This document shows positions 44,849-53,965 of a stretch of DNA of 64,000 bases, piece by piece. The notes under the pieces are model-generated. The model was not told the DNA's origin and did not search any database. It saw only the letters and a program-made list of their open reading frames with translations. Source of the stretch: Balneolaceae bacterium (lineage in GTDB: Bacteria > Bacteroidota > Rhodothermia > Balneolales > Balneolaceae); assembly GCA_007693745.1 (NCBI GenBank), contig REDA01000039.1, forward strand, positions 62,001-126,000, written 5' to 3'. Both the position numbers and the translations under genes were made by a program. Each line of letters starts with the position of its first letter. The stretch's first letter is position 1.

Positions 44849-45621
44849 TATTTTGCCTCTCCATTTACAGTTTCAAGTGACTCCAGCCAGTCGTATCCTT
44901 TCTCTTCAAGTTCAAGGGCCAGTTCCTTGCCACCGGTTTTAACGATTCTGCCATTAATCATCACATGGACGTGATCCGGAATTATGTAGTTCAGCAAGCG
45001 CTGATAGTGAGTGATCAGAACAATTGCGTCATGATCTCCATGAAGTTTGTTGATCCCATCTGAAACTATTCTGAGAGCATCTATATCAAGACCGGAATCT
45101 GTTTCATCAAGCAAAGAGAGCGTTGGCTGAAGAACAGCCATCTGGAAAATTTCATTTCTCTTTTTTTCACCACCGGAAAAGCCGGTGTTCACACTCCTCT
45201 CAAGAAAATCCGGATTCATTTCAACGAGACTGAGTTTTTCCTTGATATAGTCATCAAATTCAAGAGGATCAAGCTCTTCGCGTCCCCTGGATGCAGCAAT
45301 CGTATTGTAAGACTCACGAAGAAGTGTGGTATTGGTTACTCCCGGCACTTCCACAGGATATTGAAAAGCAAGAAAAATCCCTGCGTGGGCTCTCTCATCC
45401 GGATCCATCTCAAGAATACTCTCTCCGTTGTAGAGGATGTCGCCTTTCGTAACTTCATAATGCGGATGGCCTGCAACTACTTTAGAGAGTGTGCTTTTTC
45501 CGCTTCCGTTCGGACCCATTATGGCGTGTATCTCTCCTTTGGAGACTTTGAGATTTACGCCTTTGAGGATTTCAATTCCTTCGCCTTCGACTTCTGCATG
45601 TAAATTTTTAAGTTCTAACAC
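44848..45621 (-). CDS. sufC: SufC, ABC-type ATPase of the SUF system
   Basis: 257 residues. Walker A is [11 protein letters not shown], the signature is [13 protein letters not shown], Walker B is [12 protein letters not shown], and the switch His is in ITHYQRLL. It is a soluble ATPase that drives conformational change in SufBCD and is not a transporter. It is separated from sufB by 123 bp, the only sizeable gap in the operon. Confidence 0.97.
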   Translation of the reverse strand: MLELKNLHAEVEGEGIEILKGVNLKVSKGEIHAIMGPNGSGKSTLSKVVAGHPHYEVTKGDILYNGESILEMDPDERAHAGIFLAFQYPVEVPGVTNTTLLRESYNTIAASRGREELDPLEFDDYIKEKLSLVEMNPDFLERSVNTGFSGGEKKRNEIFQMAVLQPTLSLLDETDSGLDIDALRIVSDGINKLHGDHDAIVLITHYQRLLNYIIPDHVHVMINGRIVKTGGKELALELEEKGYDWLESLETVNGEAK

Positions 45622-45690
45622 TGTTCTTCTGTTTTATTAATTATTTCTTCTATTTCCATTCAAGTTCATAACGGGATGAATCAAAAGTTC

Positions 45691-45718
45691 TGAGGGAGAA
45701 ACAAGTACTATACCCTCA
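45691..45718 (-). promoter_or_regulatory. Hairpin in the sufB-sufC gap
   Basis: TGAGGG at 45691-45696 and CCCTCA at 45713-45718 form a perfect 6-bp stem with a 16-nt loop, in the only gap of the suf operon. No T tract follows, so it is unlikely to be a terminator. It could mark an mRNA processing site or stabilise the sufC-distal transcript; this is low confidence. Confidence 0.25.
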
Positions 45719-45744
45719 AACCATTATTCATGCACCCGGCACTG

Positions 45745-47187
45745 CTACCCGACACTGCCTTCAAGTTTGATTCCAAGTAATTTGTTCGCTTCAACAGCAA
45801 ATTCCATGGGAAGTTCTTTGAGAACTTCCTTACAGAATCCATTCACAATAAGTGAGATGGCGTCATCTTCACTGATGCCACGCTGTTGCAGATAAAAGAT
45901 CTGATCTTCGCCAACCCTGGATGTTGTCGCTTCATGCTCAATTTTCCCTGTGGGATTGGCAGACTCAATGTACGGGAATGTGTGGGCTCCGCAAGTTTGA
46001 CCAATCAGCATGGAATCACACTGTGAATAGTTTCTAGCATTATCTGCTTTTTTCGAAATCTTCACCTCACCTCTGTAGCTGTTATTCGACCTCCCGGCTG
46101 AAATCCCTTTCGATATGATGGTACTTTTGGTGTTCTTTCCGATATGAATCATTTTAGTGCCGGTATCTGCCTGCTGCATCTTGTTGGTTACTGCCACAGA
46201 GAAAAACTCACCCACTGAATTATCACCCTGCAAAATCACACTTGGGTATTTCAGTGTCACAACCGAACCTGTTTCAAGCTGAGTCCAGGAGATCTTGGAA
46301 TTTTTGCCCCGGCAGGCACCGCGCTTCGTTACAAAATTGTAGATTCCACCCTTACCGTTCTCGTCTCCCGAATACCAGTTCTGTATCGTTGAATACTTAA
46401 TTTCAGCATTATCAAGAGCAATAAGTTCGACAACTGCAGCATGAAGCTGATTTTCATCATACACCGGAGCAGTACACCCTTCCAGATAACTGACATGACT
46501 GTTCTCCTCAGCAATAATCAGGGTCCGCTCGAACTGACCGGAGTTCATATTATTGATTCTGAAGTAGGTTGAGAGTTCCATTGGACAGATGGTATCCTTT
46601 GGGACATAACAAAATGAGCCATCTGAAAAAACAGCAGAGTTGAGTGCTGCATAGAAATTGTCTCTTGCCGGCACTACTGAACCCATATACTTTTTAATCA
46701 GTTCGGGATGATCCTGCACAGCTTCAGAGATGGAACAGAATATAACCCCGGCCTCTGCAAGTTTTTCTTTAAAAGATGTGAAAATGGAAATACTGTCAAA
46801 CACAGCATCCACCGCCACGCCTGCAAGCATTTTCTGCTCATCGAGTGGAATACCCAGCTTCTCATAGGTCTCCCGAATATTCGGGTCAACTTCATCCAGA
46901 CTGTTTAGTTTTGGCTTGTTTTTGGGGGCTGAGTAATACTGCAGTGTGTCAAATTTTGGTTTTTCATATGTCGCATTAAACCATGATGGTTCTTCCATCT
47001 CGACCCAGGCTCTGTATGCTTTCAACCTGAATTCCGTCATCCATTCCGGTTCATTTTTCTTTTCGGAAATCAATCTTACAATATCCTCATTGATCCCGGA
47101 TGGAAAATCTTCGTACTCAATATCCGTGGTGAATCCATATTTATATTCTTCACCAATCATCGACTCGAGAGCTTTTGTCTCACTCAT
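45745..47187 (-). CDS. sufB: SufB, FeS assembly scaffold
   Basis: 480 residues. It is the cluster-building subunit of SufBC2D. Characteristic blocks are the [17 protein letters not shown] and [18 protein letters not shown] stretches, [22 protein letters not shown] and a conserved Cys in [11 protein letters not shown]. It heads the suf operon and is 202 bp downstream of pta on the same strand. Its upstream gap holds a good promoter candidate and an overlapping palindrome. Confidence 0.97.
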   Translation of the reverse strand: MSETKALESMIGEEYKYGFTTDIEYEDFPSGINEDIVRLISEKKNEPEWMTEFRLKAYRAWVEMEEPSWFNATYEKPKFDTLQYYSAPKNKPKLNSLDEVDPNIRETYEKLGIPLDEQKMLAGVAVDAVFDSISIFTSFKEKLAEAGVIFCSISEAVQDHPELIKKYMGSVVPARDNFYAALNSAVFSDGSFCYVPKDTICPMELSTYFRINNMNSGQFERTLIIAEENSHVSYLEGCTAPVYDENQLHAAVVELIALDNAEIKYSTIQNWYSGDENGKGGIYNFVTKRGACRGKNSKISWTQLETGSVVTLKYPSVILQGDNSVGEFFSVAVTNKMQQADTGTKMIHIGKNTKSTIISKGISAGRSNNSYRGEVKISKKADNARNYSQCDSMLIGQTCGAHTFPYIESANPTGKIEHEATTSRVGEDQIFYLQQRGISEDDAISLIVNGFCKEVLKELPMEFAVEANKLLGIKLEGSVG

Positions 47188-47282
47188 AGAATTTTACTTT
47201 TTTTATGATCCTTGTTGTTAGAGATACCGGAACGGGTATTTCAGGGGTTAAATCTGCTGATCCGGTGCGGGGTTTAGATCTA

Positions 47283-47311
47283 TCCTTATTTGGAATGAAT
47301 AAATATAAGGA
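47283..47311. promoter_or_regulatory. Inverted repeat overlapping the suf promoter (candidate operator)
   Basis: TCCTTAT at 47283-47289 and ATAAGGA at 47305-47311 form a 7-bp inverted repeat centred at 47297, overlapping the -7 element of the suf promoter candidate. A dimeric repressor bound here would block transcription of sufB. No regulator gene (SufR, IscR or RirA-like) is visible in the window. Confidence 0.4.
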
Positions 47312-47330
47312 AAAAAAACAGTGTCCCAAA
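47300..47330 (-). promoter_or_regulatory. Promoter candidate for the suf operon
   Basis: Minus-strand TTTG (complement of 47327-47330), exactly 19 bp, then TATATTTA (complement of 47300-47307), which is TAnnTTTG with one mismatch. It is about 113 bp upstream of the sufB ATG and fits the Bacteroidota primary-sigma consensus. Confidence 0.5.
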
Positions 47331-47389
47331 CCATTTCACAAGGGTTAAGTAACAGATTTCATGGCTGATTCACTAATTGATTGTCCCTA

Positions 47390-48367
47390 TCAGCTTAATA
47401 GTGCTGCCACACATGCTGTATTGATGATATCATCAACGGAACACCCTCTTGAAAGATCGAGATAAGGTTTCGAAAGCCCCTGAAGAATTGGCCCAGTTGC
47501 AACAGCTCCTGCCAATCTTTCTGTAATTTTATAACCGATATTGCCTGCATCCAGATTTGGGAATATCAATACATTCGCATCTCCTTTTAACGATGAATCG
47601 GGAGCTTTCCTGGTCGAAATCTCCGGAATTACAGCTGCATCGAACTGAAGTTCACCATCCATCACCCAATTACTTTTCTCCTTTGCCTTGCTGTACGCCT
47701 CCTGAATTTTGGTAACGGATTCGTGCCTGGCACTCCCCTTTGTTGAAAAAGAGAGAAATGCGATTTTTGGTTCGATTCCGGTTAGCTTGAGGTGCGTTTT
47801 TGCGGAGTCAAGTGCAATATCTGCAAGCTGAATTGAATCGGGGTAAGGAACAACTGCGCAGTCTCCGTATGTGAACACCCTGTGATCCGGCATCTCCATT
47901 AAAAAACAGCTCGAAACCAGGCCTGAATCATCAGATACTCCTACAGTCCGGAGTGCCGCAATGATCACTTCAGGGGTAGAGGCTACTGACCCCGCCACGG
48001 CTCCGTCAACATCACCTTTTTCCAGAAGCCAACCTGCTGTAAACAGTGCATTCCCACAGAGTGTCTGAAGCGTTTCCTGATCGGGCTTCTTATGTGCAAG
48101 TTTTTGGCTGAAGAACTGATATCTCTCCTCAAAATCACTCTTTCCGTTAACCGGAAAAATCGTCAGACCTTTCGGGATGGACACGTCATTTTCACTGCAG
48201 AGTTTCTGAATTTCGTCCTCTGAGCCCAACAACACCGGGGATACGAGTTGTTTCTGATGCAAAAAAATGGCTGCTTCAATGATTCTTATGTCTTTTGCTG
48301 CTTCGGGAAAGACAACTCTTCGCCTGAGACTTGAAGCTGCAATCCGGATTCTTTCAATTAATTTCAT
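47390..48367 (-). CDS. pta: Phosphate acetyltransferase
   Basis: 325 residues, the compact single-domain Pta. It interconverts acetyl-CoA and acetyl-phosphate. Visible blocks are RRRVVFPEAAKDIR, VDGAVAGSVASTPEVIIAALR, SFSTKGSARHESVTK, ELQFDAAVIPEI and FPNLDAGNIGYKI, all in family order. No ackA is adjacent. It lies upstream of suf on the same strand, with 202 bp between. Confidence 0.94.
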   Translation of the reverse strand: MKLIERIRIAASSLRRRVVFPEAAKDIRIIEAAIFLHQKQLVSPVLLGSEDEIQKLCSENDVSIPKGLTIFPVNGKSDFEERYQFFSQKLAHKKPDQETLQTLCGNALFTAGWLLEKGDVDGAVAGSVASTPEVIIAALRTVGVSDDSGLVSSCFLMEMPDHRVFTYGDCAVVPYPDSIQLADIALDSAKTHLKLTGIEPKIAFLSFSTKGSARHESVTKIQEAYSKAKEKSNWVMDGELQFDAAVIPEISTRKAPDSSLKGDANVLIFPNLDAGNIGYKITERLAGAVATGPILQGLSKPYLDLSRGCSVDDIINTACVAALLS

Positions 48368-48699
48368 ATTAACTTCATGGTTTGTTCAAAATTACTCTGC
48401 GGTTGTAATCAAGCATTTTAAATGCCCGGAATACTGCTCAAGATCGTGACCTGAGAATTTTACGCACCGAATATATTAAAGGTTAAGATCTCAATTTGAG
48501 ACAAAGAAGCCTGTGACAAGGGACGGTTTTTACAAAGCTTTCCAAACAGACATTTTTCAGACCTTGGGTTTACCAGGAAGAAAATGAAATCACATTTTGG
48601 AACTTCACACTCTGTAGAATACTCATGTGCCTCATCATATGCCGGATACAAAAAATATATAATGTTCTGTCTATTTCGAATTTGCACAAAAACCCTCCC
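48368..48699. other. Intergenic region (332 bp) between EamA and pta genes
   Basis: The two flanking genes are both on the minus strand. Near pta, CAAAATTA at 48387-48394 reads TAATTTTG on the minus strand, a perfect TAnnTTTG -7 element, but the -33 position has AATG, so the pta promoter is only tentative. At the other end the EamA-gene terminator occupies 48688-48713. The middle is AT-rich with no recognisable RNA or protein gene. Confidence 0.5.
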
Positions 48700-48713
48700 T
48701 CAAAGAAGGAGAA
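48688..48713 (-). terminator. Intrinsic terminator overlapping the EamA gene stop codon
   Basis: Read on the minus strand: a 9-bp stem (arms at 48705-48713 and 48693-48701, with three G-U pairs), a 3-nt loop and a run of five T residues (48688-48692). The loop and 3' arm coincide with the TGA stop at 48700-48702. It ends the greA-to-EamA operon. Confidence 0.6.
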
Positions 48714-49557
48714 GAATCGCGATCATTGCCAGAAAGATACCAAGCCACTGGCTCGAAAGAAAACGGTCTCTCCAGTAGAGAACACCCAGTACGGTACCTC
48801 CGGCCACAGTGATAAGATTAACGGCACTGAATACCACAGCTCCGTTCATCATTTCCAGTGCGGAAATCAAAAACAGGGATGTGAGCAGATTCGGAATACC
48901 AATCATAACGCCAATGATCAGTTCAGTTTTCCGGAATTTAAGTTTGCGCTTCCATATGAGAGTAGTAAGCCCGCAGCAAAATGCAGTCAGAAAAACAACT
49001 CCCATAAACAACTCCTTCGAAACAAGGTGTATAAAATGAATTTCAAATACTTTCAGAGATGTATCTCCAATGCCTGTTCCAACAAAGAGCAGTAACAGGT
49101 ACCCTCCTGCCTTTAAGGGTTCGTTTTGCAATCCCTTTTTCCCCGGTATCAGTAAATAGAGAATTATAAAAACAAGTAAAACACCGGCAAACTGAGGGTA
49201 AGAAAGAAACTCACCAAAAAAAAGGATAGAGACCAGCACCGGAACTATAAGTGAGATGCGCATCATCGCCACACTGATTCCAATTCCGTTTAGAAAAACA
49301 GATTTACTGTAGATAAAAAAGTTCAGTATAAAAATGATCCCCACCAGAATCGCCAGCAGAAAAGCCGGAAAAACACCGGTACCGGCATCTGAAAAGCCCG
49401 ATTTATCTGCAAAAAGAAGAGCTGAAAAAGAAGCAGTAAAGTAATTTACAGTTAGAACCCTTACCGTATCAAGCCCCCTGTTTTCGCTTATTTTTAAAAA
49501 ATGTGCAATGAGCAGAGAGCTGAATGCAGAAAGCAGAATAAAAATCCAGCCGGTCAT
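48700..49557 (-). CDS. EamA/DMT-family transporter
   Basis: 285 residues, about ten predicted transmembrane helices in two EamA repeats, with short loops. The repeat boundary is near the central GKKGLQNEPLKAGGYL segment. Substrates of such carriers range from amino acids to nucleotide sugars and lipids and cannot be read here. Its ATG overlaps the preceding lipoprotein stop by 4 bp (ATGA), so it belongs to the same operon. It is the last gene before the terminator. Confidence 0.85.
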   Translation of the reverse strand: MTGWIFILLSAFSSLLIAHFLKISENRGLDTVRVLTVNYFTASFSALLFADKSGFSDAGTGVFPAFLLAILVGIIFILNFFIYSKSVFLNGIGISVAMMRISLIVPVLVSILFFGEFLSYPQFAGVLLVFIILYLLIPGKKGLQNEPLKAGGYLLLLFVGTGIGDTSLKVFEIHFIHLVSKELFMGVVFLTAFCCGLTTLIWKRKLKFRKTELIIGVMIGIPNLLTSLFLISALEMMNGAVVFSAVNLITVAGGTVLGVLYWRDRFLSSQWLGIFLAMIAILLLL

Positions 49558-51305
49558 TTCCCGGTGATAAGCAGATTCCGGTTTCCAAAAGCCTGAATTT
49601 CCTGAGACCTGTCGTGAAGCCGTCTCGACATATAATCAACATTATTTTCCATATGGCTGATAATATCACTCATACGCATCCGGCGCTGCTGTAAAGCCTC
49701 AGCCAAGAAATAATTAAATATGTGGTGCCGTTTATTCTCCACCCCACTGCCTGCGAAGAGCGATGACTTTTGCCCCGGCCTGTTGCTGAATAGTATCACA
49801 CTTTCAGGCATACGGTTAATCAGTGCAGCTGCCGTATCTTCCAAAACCTGAATCGACATGCTTCTGCTTAATTCAGAACTTCTTTCCGACTCAGCTCTCT
49901 CAATAAACTGCAAATCTGCAAACAGAAATACCTGGCCCGCTCCGATACGTTCGATACCTGTAAAAATGATATCCTTGATGATTGATTCTTCAGGAGACTC
50001 CTGCATATGCAAAACTCCGATGGAGTTATCCTGTTTTATTGTTGCATCACCGGAGAGATAGATATACAGGGATCCGGTGCTGTCAGTCGGACTCATTTCT
50101 CGTAATCTCTGTACCCAATTCCTGCTCTTATCCATATCAATGACTGAAATCTGTTCATTATTTAGCTGGAATGCGGATCTCATATAAAAAAGAAACAGAT
50201 CATGATCCCGATCCAGATACTGCCGGGGTTCTGAGTCGCCCGAAAATGCGTTGGTAAGAACCAGTGCTCTGTCTGCAGGATTATGATCCTTAAGTACCGG
50301 AACAGATCTTTCGACATCAATCTGTCCGAACGGTACGGCCCTGAACTCAAATACATCCGGAGCCCCGGCCATGAAAACTGACCTCCATTCAGTTTCGGAG
50401 CTCATTTTTGGAAGAAAAACCTCTGAGCCTCCGAATCTCACATTGTACCATTCATCAATTCCATCGTCAATTAAGAAAAAACGGCTTCCTTGCCCCACCT
50501 CTGTCAGTACGTTAAGATCTGATATGAGCGGACTGCTTCTGAGTTGAACAACAGGTTCTGTCACGATCACATAAGGTGACAAAAACGAGGATACAGGAAT
50601 TGTGAAATCAAAGACTTTTCCGTTTAAATAGATCTCAGCATCGATTTCATCTCCGCTCCTGAAATCTCTTGAGAGATCCTGTGTTAAAAGAGCCAGGTTT
50701 AAATCAATCTGTCCATCGGCAAGAATAGCACCTGATCTTGAACCGATGATCTCCCCCTGATATAGCAGGTTTATGTCTGCCTGCCTGTCAGAATTCAGAT
50801 CTGAAGCCCTGACAGTATCCGCTACAATCTGAAAGCCCACTGGCTTGCCCAGCTCCGTCTCACCCGTAAAAATTGGTTCTTCCACCGGTTTTTGTTTCAC
50901 AAAAGGAATTAAAGCCGCAACCGGTGCAGCGATATTGAGAAGAACTTTCTGATCAGAGTTCAAAGAGACCGGCAGAACAGAGGTATTGGCAGCCAGGGCG
51001 GCTCCTGCTGCAACCATGAGCCCCGCAGTTGTCAGAAACCATCGCGGCCTGAATTGCTGGATATTTCTCTCCTTCATCTCCAGTAACTGAAACTGCCTCT
51101 CACTATATTCCATGAGATTGAAAACAGCTACCGGATACTCGGGCGTGGGGTACTGCTCCAAAACAATTACCTCTTCATTTACCAGTATATCAGGTGAATA
51201 GCCTGGATTGATCACCTGCTCATCAATAATGGACCAGCGGGTTACTGTACAGGCATTGAACAGGATCCATAAGAGCAACAGATATGATTTCTTGCCGGAT
51301 ATCAT
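49554..51305 (-). CDS. Lipoprotein with SH3b and degenerate caspase-like domain
   Basis: 583 residues. The leader ends LFNAC, a loose lipobox. A hydrophobic stretch (about 88-135) may insert in a membrane. An SH3b-like domain (about 253-305; VQLRSSPL...EWYNVRF) precedes a C-terminal caspase-like domain (about 345-580; RALVLTNAF, IYLSGD, VFLFADLQ, ILFSNRPGQKSSLF, HIFNYFLAEAL). Where active C14 peptidases have SGHG and D-x-C, this has SG-D420 and AD464-L465, so both the catalytic His and Cys appear lost. It is coupled by 1 bp to the upstream barrel gene. The domain assignment is by pattern only. Confidence 0.6.
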   Translation of the reverse strand: MISGKKSYLLLLWILFNACTVTRWSIIDEQVINPGYSPDILVNEEVIVLEQYPTPEYPVAVFNLMEYSERQFQLLEMKERNIQQFRPRWFLTTAGLMVAAGAALAANTSVLPVSLNSDQKVLLNIAAPVAALIPFVKQKPVEEPIFTGETELGKPVGFQIVADTVRASDLNSDRQADINLLYQGEIIGSRSGAILADGQIDLNLALLTQDLSRDFRSGDEIDAEIYLNGKVFDFTIPVSSFLSPYVIVTEPVVQLRSSPLISDLNVLTEVGQGSRFFLIDDGIDEWYNVRFGGSEVFLPKMSSETEWRSVFMAGAPDVFEFRAVPFGQIDVERSVPVLKDHNPADRALVLTNAFSGDSEPRQYLDRDHDLFLFYMRSAFQLNNEQISVIDMDKSRNWVQRLREMSPTDSTGSLYIYLSGDATIKQDNSIGVLHMQESPEESIIKDIIFTGIERIGAGQVFLFADLQFIERAESERSSELSRSMSIQVLEDTAAALINRMPESVILFSNRPGQKSSLFAGSGVENKRHHIFNYFLAEALQQRRMRMSDIISHMENNVDYMSRRLHDRSQEIQAFGNRNLLITGK

Positions 51306-52543
51306 CAGAAAGCGATCACTGCTCCGAACCCAAAAAGTGACCTGAATGAGATGGAGTTGCCATTCGTCGGATCTGATATCCAGAAAGGCATTTCATATCT
51401 CAGTACAAAACCCCTTGATTTTCCAAGATAGTCCGGAATATTCAGTGAAAATGAGATTCCGGCACCGGCATTGGAAAAAATTTCAGCTGGCTGATCACCA
51501 ATCCAGCCCGTCGAGCTTCCGGTATCATAGAAAAGGTAGGAGCGGAATCTGAGAAATTCAGATGCATAATTATTTTTATTTAACAGTGCATCTACCGGGT
51601 TCCAAAAATCAAACTCAGCATTAAAAGAGAGAATGGAATGATACAGAGAACTGCATAATTCCACTTCATTCTCACATTCTACAAAGGATTTAACATCACT
51701 GTGCATATACCCTCTAATGTTTGCGCCACCTGCAATATGGAGGGATCCGCTCTCGATCCAGTTTTGGGGAATCGTGCCTTTTGCTCTTGTGACACCATTA
51801 TTCATCCACCTGATCGCGGGATTCATACTCCTTGAATAGAGATATTCCGGCGCTGACGCTGAACTGTTTACACCTGTAAAAGCACGAAATCTGAATCCCC
51901 AGTGTCTGTTTAAATCAATTTTCTGAAAAGCTGTCAAAGAGCTGACTATAAAACTATCATTCAGATACTGCAAAGAGCTTTCGAGTTCAAAAAAATACAG
52001 CCCAAGAAAATTTTCATCCTGCATTTTGAAAGCAGCAGTTGCCAATATTTTTGAATCCTCCGACCAGAGCGCCGGAAAAGCAGTGTATGAACGATTAAAT
52101 CTTTTCTCAAACGTATTGAAGATATTCAATTCCCTGAATTTGTTTTCCTGAAATCCAGGTTGCCAGCGTTTATTGAAGCCCGCACCATGTCTGTGGTATC
52201 CTGTGCGGATTGAGCTCAGAAACTGAACAGATGCCTCACTCCCAAATTCTGACCAGCCGGGTACGGGCTCCGTGTACAGAAGCTGATACGACACAGGCAT
52301 GGACGGGAACCAAAGTCCGAGCCAAACTCCAGCATTCAGACGATGCGGGCCATCCTCAAATGTACCCGGTACCTGTCCCACAAAATTCACCCCAATCCGT
52401 ATTCCATCCACAGAATTATACCACATGTCGGGCGAGGGTAGTAATTCATATGCTTTTTCCTGTCCTCTTGTCTGATCAGGAAGAATGAATGAGCAGAAAA
52501 AGAACACATATACTATGAACCTTACGTCTGGGGAATGCACCAC
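51305..52543 (-). CDS. Outer-membrane beta-barrel protein (Omp85-like C-terminal features)
   Basis: 412 residues. A signal peptide (about 1-28) ends near TRGQ. The rest has the alternating aromatic/polar strand pattern of a barrel. GGANIRGYMH resembles the lid-loop RGY of Omp85 proteins, FYDTGSS resembles the F-x-D-x-G block, and AGAGISFSLNIPD and the terminal FGFGAVIAF are typical late strands ending in Phe. No POTRA domains are present. The ATG lies 22 bp inside the nudix gene and the stop shares one base with the pseudocaspase ATG. Confidence 0.72.
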   Translation of the reverse strand: MVHSPDVRFIVYVFFFCSFILPDQTRGQEKAYELLPSPDMWYNSVDGIRIGVNFVGQVPGTFEDGPHRLNAGVWLGLWFPSMPVSYQLLYTEPVPGWSEFGSEASVQFLSSIRTGYHRHGAGFNKRWQPGFQENKFRELNIFNTFEKRFNRSYTAFPALWSEDSKILATAAFKMQDENFLGLYFFELESSLQYLNDSFIVSSLTAFQKIDLNRHWGFRFRAFTGVNSSASAPEYLYSRSMNPAIRWMNNGVTRAKGTIPQNWIESGSLHIAGGANIRGYMHSDVKSFVECENEVELCSSLYHSILSFNAEFDFWNPVDALLNKNNYASEFLRFRSYLFYDTGSSTGWIGDQPAEIFSNAGAGISFSLNIPDYLGKSRGFVLRYEMPFWISDPTNGNSISFRSLFGFGAVIAF

Positions 52544-52980
52544 TCTTCGGGAATTATTTCGGAAGTTATTATCGTAAAAGTCAATCTTAGCAATCTCTGC
52601 TGTTCCGGCCAGATCACTTTTTCAACAGCATCTTCAACACGGAACCACTCGTACTGATTATGTTCCGAATTGAGAACAATTTTATCGTGGAGTGAAACTT
52701 CAGCCGCAAATGCAGGGATAGTCAATATTTTGTCCGTTCGATGTTCATAGAACTGATTGACTGAAGGAAGGGTAAAGAATCGTATGGGGTTCAGGCCGGT
52801 CTCTTCCTTCATTTCACGTACTGCAGCTTCCCAGTATTTCTCACCTTCTTTTACCTTACCTCCCACCATTCTCCACTGACCTTCGTAGATATGCCCCTTT
52901 GCTCTTCTGAAAAGCAGAAAAACCGGTTTGCGATCTAAATAACTGTACAAATATAAATCTATCAGTTTTTTCTTACCCAC
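52522..52980 (-). CDS. Nudix hydrolase
   Basis: 152 residues. The Nudix box is complete in [16 protein letters not shown] followed by [12 protein letters not shown], matching G-x5-E-x7-REUxEExGU. Members hydrolyse nucleoside diphosphates linked to another moiety; the substrate is not readable. It overlaps the uxs gene end by 8 bp and the barrel gene start by 22 bp, so all three are translationally linked. Cleavage of a nucleotide sugar is an attractive guess given its neighbours, but unproven. Confidence 0.9.
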   Translation of the reverse strand: MGKKKLIDLYLYSYLDRKPVFLLFRRAKGHIYEGQWRMVGGKVKEGEKYWEAAVREMKEETGLNPIRFFTLPSVNQFYEHRTDKILTIPAFAAEVSLHDKIVLNSEHNQYEWFRVEDAVEKVIWPEQQRLLRLTFTIITSEIIPEEWCIPQT

Positions 52981-53920
52981 TTATATTTACCTGATGCTTA
53001 AAATACTCGAGCGTTTTCAAAAGACCTTCCCTGCGGCTTGTTTTTGGTTCCCAATTGAGAATCCTTCTGGCTTTGGAAATATCCGGTTGCCTGATCTGAG
53101 GATCATCAGCGGGTAAATCTTTAAAAACAAGCTCACTGTTACTTCCGGTTATCTCGATAATTTCTTTCGCAAAATCCCTGATGGTGATCTCTTCAGGATT
53201 GCCGATATTGACAGGCCCGGCTTCAGAGCTCTCAGCCAGTCGGTAGATTCCCTCAACAAGATCATCCACGTAAGTGAATGACCGGGTCTGAGATCCATCC
53301 CCAAATACTGTAATTGGTTCATTACGTAGTGCCTGCCTGAAAAATGTAGGCAGGGCTCTGCCATCTTTCAGCCTCATTCTGGTACCGTACGTGTTAAAAA
53401 TTCGGACGATTCTCGTTTCCAAACCATGAAAACGGTGATAAGCCATCGTCATTGCCTCTGCAAAACGCTTGGCTTCATCATATACACCACGATACCCGGT
53501 AGGATTTACATTCCCCCAATAGGTTTCCTTCTGAGGATGCTGAAGCGGATCCCCATACACTTCACTTGTGGATGCAAGAAGAAAACGGGCTCCTTTTGCC
53601 TTTGCCAAACCAAGGGCCTTATGCGTTCCGAGAGAACCCACTTTCAGCGTCTGGATCGGCATTTCCAGATAATCGATCGGAGAAGCCGGTGAAGCAAAGT
53701 GCAGAATCAGATCCAAATCTTCATTGAGGTCGATATAGTTGGTCACATCATAATTGATAAAACGAAACCGTCTGGAACTTCTCAAATGCTCAATATTGGT
53801 TTCTGACCCGGTGATCAGATTATCCATACAGATAACATCCCAACCGTCAGAATGGTAACGATCGCACAAATGCGAACCCAGAAATCCTGCTCCACCCGTA
53901 ATAAGTATTCGTTTTTTCAA
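52973..53920 (-). CDS. UDP-glucuronate decarboxylase (UXS-type SDR)
   Basis: 315 residues, extended short-chain dehydrogenase. NAD-binding [10 protein letters not shown], the UXS-like [18 protein letters not shown], the catalytic STSEVYG and Y-x3-K in [12 protein letters not shown], and [21 protein letters not shown] are all in place. It converts UDP-glucuronate to UDP-xylose, using the product of the upstream ugd (45-bp gap), so the pair forms a short pathway from UDP-glucose to UDP-xylose. A related SDR specificity cannot be excluded. Confidence 0.9.
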   Translation of the reverse strand: MKKRILITGGAGFLGSHLCDRYHSDGWDVICMDNLITGSETNIEHLRSSRRFRFINYDVTNYIDLNEDLDLILHFASPASPIDYLEMPIQTLKVGSLGTHKALGLAKAKGARFLLASTSEVYGDPLQHPQKETYWGNVNPTGYRGVYDEAKRFAEAMTMAYHRFHGLETRIVRIFNTYGTRMRLKDGRALPTFFRQALRNEPITVFGDGSQTRSFTYVDDLVEGIYRLAESSEAGPVNIGNPEEITIRDFAKEIIEITGSNSELVFKDLPADDPQIRQPDISKARRILNWEPKTSRREGLLKTLEYFKHQVNISG

Positions 53921-53965
53921 TTTCGACCCAATGAGTTAAACTTAAAAATAATTCTCTTCTCAGAA

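Noticed and set aside
48460-48687. A 75-codon minus-strand frame in the pta-EamA gap
   Set aside because: It has no recognisable motif, is low in charge pattern and lies in AT-rich spacer; it may be chance. It is kept in the intergenic entry.
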